From: Halovulum dunhuangense
GTDB lineage: Bacteria; Pseudomonadota; Alphaproteobacteria; Rhodobacterales; Rhodobacteraceae
Reading direction: 5' to 3'
NCBI RefSeq assembly: GCF_013093415.1
Contig: NZ_JABFBC010000002.1
Location: forward strand, 744,001-808,000
DNA: 64,000 nt
Part shown: positions 57,453 through 64,000 of the stretch, one piece after another
Layout: the number at the start of each line of letters is the position of its first letter
How positions within the stretch are numbered: the stretch's first letter is position 1
Translations under genes and position numbers: made by a program
The notes under the pieces: generated by a model
Databases searched by the model: none
What the model was told of the DNA's origin: nothing
What the model saw: the letters and a program-made list of their open reading frames with translations, nothing else

Positions 57453-58952
57453 ATGTCGGGGATCATTCAGACGGGGCGTGTTCTATTCGGCGATGCCGAC
57501 AACCCGCTCGACGGTATCAGCGATGTCGAATGGATCGAGACGGGAACCGGCCTCTATCTTGCCGTGGCATCCGAATCGCATGGCGCCGTCTCTGTCTTTG
57601 CGCTGGACGACGCCACCGGCCCGACACTTGTCGCGCGCCTGAACCTGTCGCCGACATCCGGCACATTCGTGCTTTCGGACCTGGTCCCGGCGCCGCTTTC
57701 GACTGGGATGCAGCTTGTCACGCTTGGGCGCTACGATGACAGCTACGGGGTTTACAGCTTCGGCGACGACGGTGCGCTGACCCCGACCGGTGTCCCGCTA
57801 TCGGGGCCCCTCGTCACCGGCGGCCATGTGGGCGCGACCCACGAGATCAACGGCCGCACCCTGCTCTATTCCGCCAATATCGGCGCCACCGGGCTGGAAG
57901 TATTCGACGTGTTGCAGGGCGGCGGCCTTGCGCATCTTCAAACCTTCGTCGATATCAACGCGCGGCCCATAGCGGACGTCACGGCGCTGCATCCTGCCAA
58001 TCTCCATGGCTCCGACTGGCTCTTCGCCGCAAGCGCGTTCGATCAGGGGATCGGATCCATGGGCCTGAACTGGCGCGGCAGGCCCTGGTTCATAGAGCGG
58101 TTCCACCCGCAGGAAGACCAGGGCTTCGCCCGTGTGACCGAGATCGACAGCCTTCAGATCGGCGACCGGGCCTTCGTGGTCGTGGCGGCCTCGCAGACGG
58201 ACTCTCTCTCGGTGCTCCGGCTCTCCGTGCATGGCCGGATGAAGATGGTGGACCACCTGATCGACACCCTTGCCACACGGTTCGAGGACGTTCAGGCGAT
58301 GGAGGCCTTCCAGACCGCGGATCGGTCCTTCGTGATCGCGGCCGGGGCCGATGACGGCGTTTCCCTGTTCGAGCTGACCTGGAACGGCCGCCTCGTCCAT
58401 CTCGAGACGCTGGCGGACGGGTTCGACACGACCCTGCGCAACCCTTCATCGCTGGCCGTGAGGGTGGTCGGCGACACGGCCCGGGTCCAGGTCGGCTCTG
58501 CCTCGGAACATGGCGTGACGGAACTGATACTCGATCTCTCGCGCAGCGGCTCGGAGATATGGGGTGGCCCGGTGCCAGACCAGCTTGTGGGAACGCCCCG
58601 CGATGACGTGCTCTGGGGTCTTGGCCGCTCGGACCAGCTGTTCGGCGACGAGGGCGACGACCGCCTGATCGACGGCCGCGGCCGCGACATGCTTCACGGT
58701 GGTCTCGGCGAGGACACCTTCGTATTGATCAAGGATGGCAGGACCGACCGCATCGCCGATTTCGAGCCGGGGATCGACAGGATAGACCTGAGCGACTTTG
58801 CCTATGTGAACCACATGGACGACCTGCTGATCGCCAGTCGGCTCTGGGGCGCCGTGATCTTCGTCGACGACGAGCGGATCCGCCTGCACCACCCCGACGC
58901 CGTTCCCTACGATGTCACGGATCTGACCGCGGACAGTTTCATCTTCGGCTGA
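57453..58952 (+). CDS. RTX-type secreted protein with beta-propeller-like N-terminal region
   Basis: A 499-residue protein without an N-terminal signal. Residues 1-360 contain repeated blade-like strands (DGALTPTGVPL, GLAHLQTFVDI, GRMKMVDHLID, GRLVHLETLAD) as in beta-propeller adhesins or enzymes. Residues about 380-424 are five RTX nonapeptides (for example GDEGDDRLI, GGLGEDTFV) for calcium binding, then DFEPGIDRIDLSDF and a C-terminal end DLTADSFIFG that fits a type I secretion signal. Likely exported by a PrtDE-type system such as the one at 34629-37681. A TTAAGCTTAA palindrome lies upstream at 57341-57350. Confidence 0.85.
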   Translation: MSGIIQTGRVLFGDADNPLDGISDVEWIETGTGLYLAVASESHGAVSVFALDDATGPTLVARLNLSPTSGTFVLSDLVPAPLSTGMQLVTLGRYDDSYGVYSFGDDGALTPTGVPLSGPLVTGGHVGATHEINGRTLLYSANIGATGLEVFDVLQGGGLAHLQTFVDINARPIADVTALHPANLHGSDWLFAASAFDQGIGSMGLNWRGRPWFIERFHPQEDQGFARVTEIDSLQIGDRAFVVVAASQTDSLSVLRLSVHGRMKMVDHLIDTLATRFEDVQAMEAFQTADRSFVIAAGADDGVSLFELTWNGRLVHLETLADGFDTTLRNPSSLAVRVVGDTARVQVGSASEHGVTELILDLSRSGSEIWGGPVPDQLVGTPRDDVLWGLGRSDQLFGDEGDDRLIDGRGRDMLHGGLGEDTFVLIKDGRTDRIADFEPGIDRIDLSDFAYVNHMDDLLIASRLWGAVIFVDDERIRLHHPDAVPYDVTDLTADSFIFG

Positions 58953-59352
58953 CGGGACAGGTAGCTGCGCCGTCCGCGCCACCACAGCCGGCCGGATAGG
59001 CCGTTCCATCGGGTCAGTCCGTCGCCGGGGCGTTCAGGTGCTGACGCCCAAGGCTTCTGGCGTTCAACGTCGGCAAGGCATGCTTCTGCTGCTGCTGCAC
59101 CTTCGGTACGACCGCGAAGGTGCAGCAGATCGCCATCGAATGGCAGCGAGGGGCCCACCCCAGCGCCCATCACAAACGGCAGGATTGCCATTGGCAGGGA
59201 CCGCCAACAGGTTTGGCAATATCCGGTCGGTGCTCGCAGCGAACGCCTGCGGCACCGTTCGACGACAGGCCTTGGCGGCCGATCTTGGGCTTGGGCCAAG
59301 ATGCTGTTTTCGCCCTTGTATCCATGGGCCAAACACTGCTATCCGCGTCAGT
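58953..59352. other. 400-base gene-free stretch before tRNA-Ser
   Basis: No frame here has convincing coding character or a ribosome site. The only marked structure is the strong hairpin at 59092-59128. The remainder could be decayed coding sequence but nothing is recognised. Confidence 0.5.
59092..59128. repeat. Strong 14-bp hairpin in the gene-free stretch
   Basis: CTGCTGCACCTTCG (59092-59105) and CGAAGGTGCAGCAG (59115-59128) pair perfectly with a 9-base loop. There is no T-run, and the nearest gene end is 140 bases away, so a simple terminator is unlikely. It may be the end of a small mobile element or a structured RNA. Confidence 0.6.
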
Positions 59353-59442
59353 GGAGACGTGGCCGAGTGGTCGAAGGCGCTCCCCTGCTAAGGGAGTAGA
59401 CGGGAAACCGTCTCGAGGGTTCGAATCCCTTCGTCTCCGCCA
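59353..59442 (+). tRNA. tRNA-Ser (anticodon GCU)
   Basis: A 90-base class II tRNA. Acceptor GGAGACG (59353-59359) pairs with CGTCTCC (59432-59438), G discriminator and encoded CCA at 59440-59442. The anticodon arm CTCCCCTGCTAAGGGAG carries GCT at the loop centre, reading AGC and AGU. A long variable arm (ACGGGAAACCGT) and the TTCGAAT T-loop are present. Confidence 0.96.
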
Positions 59443-60192
59443 CAATCACAAATCACTGGTATTACTGGGCTTTCCTCTCGACGGCCGGGCTTTGCTGTCC
59501 GGGCTGTATCACGAGAATGCCGCGAGCGAGGACATGCGCTGTGTTGTCCAGCCTCCCGGCCCCGGCGAGAGCTGGGGGTTCGGGATGGTGAGCCCGCCCG
59601 ATCTCGTGGGGGTTCCGAACCCATGGATCGGAATACCGCTGGGCACAGAGACCAGGAAAGGGCTTGGCACCCGCCATCTCCACCGCCCGCAAGCTCCATG
59701 ACTTCGCGCCGGGCGACATCCGCAGACTGCAGGATGGCTTGAGCGACGGCGAAGCCTTCTCCCTCGCTTCGGCTGTGGAGTGGCGGGAGGCGATCCTGGC
59801 CGCCCGCAAGAAGGCGCAGGAAGAGGGCGGCCCCTTCAACGGCGGTGTGGAGTTCGTCCTGACTGACAAGCTGGAGCAAGCCGCAACGCGGCGTTTCAAT
59901 CGACCAGCTCAAGCGTTTTGCCCGCGTGGCTACTGGGCAGGGTATCCGCCCGACCTCGCCCACGCGCAGTATGTGGAGGCTTGTTGCGCCGGATATCCCT
60001 GCGGCTATGCCCGTTCGATCCGGCGCAGCCCCGGACGGTGGGCGCGGCGAAGTTGCCATGACCGGGATTGATACCGTTCGGTGGAAGGGGGGGCCCTTTT
60101 GGCCGGCACCATGGCCCGTATCAGCGCGGGCTGGCCAGGAAGCCTGGATCGGGGTGGCGGGCCGGGCGACAGACCGCCCGGCCACTGCCGTG
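59443..60192 (+). other. 750-base stretch after tRNA-Ser with a possible gene remnant
   Basis: No intact, recognisable gene. A plus-strand frame from about 59664 to 60071 (135 codons from TTG) looks coding in its first 80 codons (ISTARKLHDFAPGDIRRLQD..., AILAARKKAQEEGG), helix-rich, then loses coding character, as after a frameshift. It may be a fragment left by an element that used the tRNA gene as target, but no integrase motif and no copy of the tRNA 3' end is visible. The long minus-strand frame over the tRNA is a shadow. Confidence 0.3.
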
Positions 60193-60975
60193 TCAGTTCC
60201 GCAAGGCGGCGCGTTGGGCGTGCGGTTCGCGCAGGACAAGCCCGCCAAGCGCTACATCGTGAGTGTCCGTCTTGGGATCGTAGGAGATCGTGTAGCGGGT
60301 CGGATACCATCCGGTCCTGGCCACCGCCTCGGGCTGCTTGACCTCGGCCGTGATCGGCTGGCGCGACGCGATCACGTCGAGGCTTACCATCGGTTCCACA
60401 AAGGTAACCGCGCCGTCCCAGGAGCCGTAGATGAAGACGTGGTCGAACGGAGCGCCGGAAAAGATCGGGTGGGTCGTGTCGAGCCAGTGCTCGCCCATCG
60501 CCGGAACGGGGTCGGGCTGCGGCGGCGGGGCGTAGTCGGCCGGCATGAAGATGCGGTCGGGATAGTTCGCCGCCCTGGTCATGTAGGCGGGGTCCGCCGG
60601 GTCGATGGCTAGCCGATCGGCCTCGGACGTGAAGTAGAAGTGCACGTCGAAATGGGGCACGCCGAACAGACCGTCGGGGTGGTGACCATGCGGCATCCAG
60701 TCGAGCGAAACATGGCCGTAGCCTGCCTCTATCGCCCTTTCGGGCAGCGGCAGGGTAACGAAGATCATGTCGTTGCCCAAGGTCGCGACGGCGTCTGCGG
60801 ACATCGACACGCCGATCTCCTGCGGCCGGTTCTGGCTGTCGAGCAGCGCCCAGCTGTGCGCGGTCCCGGCCCCGAAGGCCACTTCGGCCCCCCGGACGAT
60901 CTCCTCTGCGGCAACGGCGGAGGTGAGGCCGACGCTCGCGGTTGCGGCCAGGGCGATTTGTCTGGCGATGTTCAT
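60193..60975 (-). CDS. Secreted protein of unknown function (DUF5602/TTHB210-like candidate)
   Basis: A 260-residue protein with a signal peptide (cleavage near AVAAEE, residue 23). Mature part features VSLDWMPHGHHPDGLFGVPHFDVHFYF, a His-rich stretch that could bind metal, and FDHVFIYGSWDGAVTFVEPMV. The pattern is reminiscent of the DUF5602/TTHB210-like family of exported proteins, but this is from memory of motifs and is uncertain. GAGGA lies before the ATG. The upstream 230 bases are shared with a divergent operon. Confidence 0.75.
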   Translation of the reverse strand: MNIARQIALAATASVGLTSAVAAEEIVRGAEVAFGAGTAHSWALLDSQNRPQEIGVSMSADAVATLGNDMIFVTLPLPERAIEAGYGHVSLDWMPHGHHPDGLFGVPHFDVHFYFTSEADRLAIDPADPAYMTRAANYPDRIFMPADYAPPPQPDPVPAMGEHWLDTTHPIFSGAPFDHVFIYGSWDGAVTFVEPMVSLDVIASRQPITAEVKQPEAVARTGWYPTRYTISYDPKTDTHDVALGGLVLREPHAQRAALRN

Positions 60976-61082
60976 CTTGCGGTTGTCCTCGTTCTTGTGC
61001 CGCCCGCGGACAGGTTTTCCGAAGCTACCTTGGGCGGCGATTGCGATGGCGGGGACATAGCCATCGGTGCACCTCCGCGCCC

Positions 61083-61108
61083 GCTAAGAGTTCGCTAAGG
61101 AATGCTAA
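61083..61108. promoter_or_regulatory. Three GCTAA direct repeats at 10-11 bp spacing
   Basis: GCTAA starts at 61083, 61094 and 61104, with a related TTAAG just after (61116-61120). Direct repeats about one helix turn apart are typical of OmpR/PhoB-type winged-helix binding sites. They lie 101-126 bases before the split-barrel/GAF operon and could also serve the divergent gene at 60975. Confidence 0.5.
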
Positions 61109-61208
61109 AACAATCTTAAGCCGCTCGGGCGTCCCGGCGCAGATCCCGCTTTCGGCAAGCCGGGATCGGGTGTAAATCTTTTCGATCGCTTCCATCCGAG
61201 TTGCCCCG

Positions 61209-61778
61209 GTGACGACCACGCCCGCAACCACGCTCCGCTCTGAACAACCCGCCAGGCCATCGGAGGATCTTGCCGCCTGGTCCGCGATCCTGCGCGGTGC
61301 CTCCGACGGCTCCGTGCTGTCGTCCGAGATGATCGCGTTCTGCACCTCGGGCCTCAGCGTGGTCATGGCCGCGCGCGGTTCGAACGGTCGGCCCATCGCC
61401 GGGCTGGCGCTGGCTGCACGGGCGGATGCCGGCGTGCTGCGGCTGATGCTGCGGCGGCCGGCGAACGTGGCGCTTCTGGATGCCATCGCGCAAGGCAGTG
61501 CGGTGGCTGCCACGTTTACCCGCCCGCGCGATCACAGCGCGGTCCAATTGAAGGGCCGGGCCGGGTCCGCGACCCCGGCAGATGCCGAGGACATGGCGGC
61601 GCTGGCCACGCAAACGGCGCAGTTCCGCGAAGTGCTGATCGGCATGGGCTACAGTCCCGCCTTCTCGGCGCTTTACGGGACCTACCAGGTACAGGAAATC
61701 GTGACGGTCCCACTGATGACCGAGCGTGCTTTCGTGCAAACCCCCGGGCCGGGGGCGGGCAGCGAGATCCGCCCATGA
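61209..61778 (+). CDS. Pyridoxamine 5'-phosphate oxidase-like split-barrel protein
   Basis: A 189-residue protein whose central strands (FCTSGLSVVMAARGSNGRPIAGLALAARAD and LLDAIAQGSAVAATFTRPRDHSAVQLKGRA, each over about 30 residues) match the FMN-binding split-barrel of PNPOx-like proteins. A GTG start at 61209 is used; the ribosome site is weak. It overlaps the GAF regulator gene by 4 bases. Likely a flavin- or heme-binding sensor or reductase partner of that regulator; no activity is claimed. Confidence 0.65.
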   Translation: MTTTPATTLRSEQPARPSEDLAAWSAILRGASDGSVLSSEMIAFCTSGLSVVMAARGSNGRPIAGLALAARADAGVLRLMLRRPANVALLDAIAQGSAVAATFTRPRDHSAVQLKGRAGSATPADAEDMAALATQTAQFREVLIGMGYSPAFSALYGTYQVQEIVTVPLMTERAFVQTPGPGAGSEIRP

Positions 61779-63127
61779 GCGACTGCCTGGTCGCGATCCG
61801 CAACTGCCTCGAAGGATTCGTGCCGGCGATCCTGGCCACCTGCGATGCCGACGGATTGCCCAACGTGTCCCTGATAAGCCAGGTGCATTTCGTCGATGCC
61901 GAGCGCGTGGCGCTGTCCTACCAGTTCTTCAACAAGACCCGGCGCAACATCCTCGCCACCCGGGCCGCGTCGGTCGCCGTGGTCGATCCGGTGACCTGCG
62001 CACAATACCGGCTCGATCTGGACTACGAAGAGACCCTGACCCACGGGCCGGTCTTCGAGGCGATGAAGGCCCGCCTTGCCGGGATCGCCTCGCACAGCGG
62101 CATGGCAGGCGTGTTCCAGCTGCTGGGTTCCGATATCTTCCGGGTGCGTACGATCGAGACGATCGACGGGCCGGCGCTGGGCGCGCCGCCGCCGCGCCAG
62201 GACCTGCTGGCATTGCGGCGCGTCGCGGATCGGCTGGCTGGCAAGGACGATCTGGAGCATCTCCTCGACGCGGCACTCGAGGCCATCGCGGGGGAATTCG
62301 GCATCGCCCACGCCCTGATCCTGATGTGCGAACCGCGGGCCGACCGGCTCTATACCGTGGCGTCGCGGGGATACGCCGCCCCGGGCATCGGCTCGGAGGT
62401 GGCGTTCGGGGACGGCGTGATCGGCGTCGCCGCTCGCGAGGGTGTCCCGATCCGCATAAGCAACATGGCCGCCGAATACGACTACGGCAACGCGATCCGC
62501 CAGAGCGCGCAGCGGTCCGGCCATGCCTGGTTCGCCGGTGCCGAAATCCCCTTTCCCGGCCTTGCCGCACCCCAAAGCCAGCTCGCCCTGCCGATCGCCT
62601 GTCGTGGAAACGTGCTGGGCGTGCTGTTCGTCGAAAGCCGCGAGGCGATGCGATTCTCGTTTGCCGACGAGGATGCGCTGGCGCTCGTCGGCGCCCATCT
62701 CGGGGCACTGATCGCGGCCATGCCGCGGGACGAAGCGCCGGCACAGGCCGGTCTCGACATGCAGGAAATCGACGCGACACGGGTGGTCCCTGTCCGCCGT
62801 CATGTCGCAGACGACAGCGTCTTCTTCGGCCACGACTACATCATAAAGGGCGTTGCCGGCGCGATCCTCTGGCGTGTCCTGAGCGAGCATGTCGAAAGCG
62901 GGCGCCAAGAATTCACCAACCGCGAGCTCAGGCTCTACCTTGCCCGCCGCCTGCCCGACCACGCCGAGAACCTGGAGGCGCGGCTTGTGCTGCTGCGCCG
63001 CCGGCTTGAGGAACGCGGCGACGGCATCCGCATCGAACGCTGCGGGCGTGGTCGGTTCCGGCTGGCCGCGGATTGCCGATTCGAGCTGGAAGAGATCGGC
63101 GGCGCCGCGGTCCAGTCCGCCAATTAA
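61775..63127 (+). CDS. Three-module regulator: split-barrel, GAF and winged-helix-like domains
   Basis: A 450-residue protein. Residues 5-140 are PNPOx-like (GFVPAILATCDADGLPNVSLIS, FNKTRRNILATRAASVAVV). Residues 150-310 are a GAF domain (LLALRRVADRLAGKDDLEHLLDAAL, LPIACRGNVLGVLFVES). Residues about 350-445 look like an OmpR-type winged helix (FTNRELRLYLARRL, NLEARLVLLRRRLEE, GIRIERCGRGRFRL). No phospho-acceptor receiver is seen. Coupled to the upstream split-barrel gene by ATGA. It probably senses a redox ligand and binds DNA; the GCTAA repeats upstream are a candidate autoregulatory site. Confidence 0.75.
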   Translation: MSDCLVAIRNCLEGFVPAILATCDADGLPNVSLISQVHFVDAERVALSYQFFNKTRRNILATRAASVAVVDPVTCAQYRLDLDYEETLTHGPVFEAMKARLAGIASHSGMAGVFQLLGSDIFRVRTIETIDGPALGAPPPRQDLLALRRVADRLAGKDDLEHLLDAALEAIAGEFGIAHALILMCEPRADRLYTVASRGYAAPGIGSEVAFGDGVIGVAAREGVPIRISNMAAEYDYGNAIRQSAQRSGHAWFAGAEIPFPGLAAPQSQLALPIACRGNVLGVLFVESREAMRFSFADEDALALVGAHLGALIAAMPRDEAPAQAGLDMQEIDATRVVPVRRHVADDSVFFGHDYIIKGVAGAILWRVLSEHVESGRQEFTNRELRLYLARRLPDHAENLEARLVLLRRRLEERGDGIRIERCGRGRFRLAADCRFELEEIGGAAVQSAN

Positions 63128-63220
63128 GGTTCCTTGAGCCTTTCGTGCACGATCATTTAGGCACCGCTGCGCTGGCAAGCGGTCTATACGCCGCCTCCAT
63201 CACACCGATGGAGGCTATGG

Positions 63221-64000
63221 ATGAACACGGAATGGATGATCGAGGCGCTGGAGCGGATGATGCTGATCCGGGCCCACGAGGAGACGGCGGCCGCGTTGCA
63301 GCAAGCGGGCCGCGCGCCCGGCAGCTGCACTGCGATAGGCGGGGAGGCGTCGGCGGTGGGCGTGGTATGGGCGCTGGGCGAGGACGACGAGATCCTCACC
63401 AACCACCGCAGCGCTGGACACCTGCTGGCCCGCGGGGCCGATCCGAACCGGCTGCTGGCCGAGATCATGGGCCGTCAGGATGGCTACTGCGGCGGCAAGA
63501 GCGGCCCGCTGCACGTCTCGGCGAGCGAGTTGGGCGTGGTGCTGACCTCGACCATCGTCGGCGGCGAACTGGCGTTGGCGACCGGCGTCGCGCTGAGCCG
63601 GCGGATGGCCGGGCGCGAGGGGGTCGTGGCCTGCTTCTTCGGCGACGGGGCAGCCTGCCAGGGCCGGTTTCACGAGTCGGTCAATCTGGCGGCGGTCTGG
63701 GGCCTGCCGGTGCTTTATGTCTGCGAGAACAACCACTGGCAGGCCTTTGTGCACCGCGACGAGACGATGCTGGTGGACAGCATCGCCGCCCGGGCGCCCG
63801 GCTACGGGATCGAAGGCGCCCGCGTCGATGGCACTGACGTGATCGCCGTGCATGAGGCCGCCCGCCACGCCATCGCCCGCATCGCCGAGACCGGCCGCCC
63901 CTATCTGCTGGAGACCGTGACCTACCGCCTGCGCGGCCATTTCGAGCCGGACGACATGGCCTATGTCGATCCGCAGGAGCATGCCAGCTGGGCCGCCCGC
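63221..64000 (+). CDS. TPP-dependent dehydrogenase E1 component, alpha subunit (partial, cut by window end)
   Basis: First 260 codons of a pyruvate/acetoin-dehydrogenase-type E1 alpha. Visible: IEALERMMLIRAHEETAAAL, NHRSAGHLLARGADPNRLLAEIMG, GGKSGPLHVS, and the thiamine diphosphate motif GDGAACQGRFHESVNLAAVW ending in ENN. GGAGG lies 6 bases before the ATG. The frame is open to the last base, so about 60-70 residues are missing. The E1 beta and E2 genes would be expected next. Substrate (pyruvate, acetoin or branched 2-oxoacid) is not decided. Confidence 0.92.
   Translation, partial: MNTEWMIEALERMMLIRAHEETAAALQQAGRAPGSCTAIGGEASAVGVVWALGEDDEILTNHRSAGHLLARGADPNRLLAEIMGRQDGYCGGKSGPLHVSASELGVVLTSTIVGGELALATGVALSRRMAGREGVVACFFGDGAACQGRFHESVNLAAVWGLPVLYVCENNHWQAFVHRDETMLVDSIAARAPGYGIEGARVDGTDVIAVHEAARHAIARIAETGRPYLLETVTYRLRGHFEPDDMAYVDPQEHASWAAR

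Noticed and set aside
59353-60192. Integrated prophage or integrative element at tRNA-Ser
   Set aside because: No integrase, no phage structural motif and no second copy of the tRNA 3' end could be seen in the window.
59388-60248. Minus-strand frame of 286 codons ending over tRNA-Ser
   Set aside because: Its end is the well-known spurious translation of a tRNA gene (GDEGIRTLE-type), and no ribosome site or family motif is present.

Overview
The window is GC-rich, densely packed bacterial chromosome. Gene content and order point to an alphaproteobacterium of the Rhodobacterales/Rhodobacteraceae: mce followed by a DUF1467 gene, a lone phasin, an Lrp gene divergent from trxB, sitABCD divergent from a Fur/Mur gene, and a short 38-bp intergenic repeat found three times. 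About 68 protein genes, one tRNA-Ser(GCU) and several hairpins or operator-like repeats can be supported. Most genes are ordinary core metabolism.

Layout. 1-7.5 kb: a CO-dehydrogenase-type iron-sulfur subunit, methylmalonyl-CoA epimerase, an EI24 membrane protein, a nitroreductase, an M32 carboxypeptidase, a phasin under a near-certain palindromic operator, a CsaA-like protein, a 2-hydroxyacid dehydrogenase and thymidine kinase with a tiny lipoprotein. 7.6-10.2 kb: an orphan BrnA-like gene, then an AT-rich two-gene island (8.0-10.25 kb) that reads as a PARIS anti-phage system (AAA ATPase AriA plus DUF4435/TOPRIM nuclease AriB), placed against the 3' end of carB. 10.25-30.7 kb: carB, cfa, a CPBP protease, aspS (carrying a foreign-looking 75-codon in-frame insertion), truB-rbfA, dapB, a UbiG-like methyltransferase, proC, ubiK, lgt-midA-pgeF, a ClpP-like protease, fRMsr and glnK-amtB. 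31-45 kb: PBP1A, mlaA-mlaC, a type I secretion ABC/HlyD pair, RidA, a GDPD, PCD, peroxiredoxin, a FAD reductase, rsmD and recQ.

45-52.6 kb: lrp/trxB around a symmetrical operator, a patatin-like lipase, a flavin reductase, and the sitABCD Mn/Fe importer divergent from mur with a Fur-type box between them; the SitC permease carries a C-terminal DtxR-like extension. 53.5-56.2 kb: a stress-type cluster (HhH protein, HPF-cold-shock fusion, phosphoribosyltransferase, host-attachment family protein). 56-59 kb: ychF and an RTX beta-propeller protein, a plausible substrate for the type I exporter at 34.6 kb. 59-60.2 kb: a gene-poor stretch around tRNA-Ser. 60.2-64 kb: a secreted protein of unknown role, a split-barrel protein, a three-module split-barrel/GAF/winged-helix regulator preceded by GCTAA repeats at 10-11 bp spacing, and the start of a TPP-dependent E1 alpha gene cut by the window edge.

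The most notable items are the PARIS island, the aspS insertion, the permease-repressor-like fusion, and the 38-bp repeat that always lies sense-oriented just after a stop codon.
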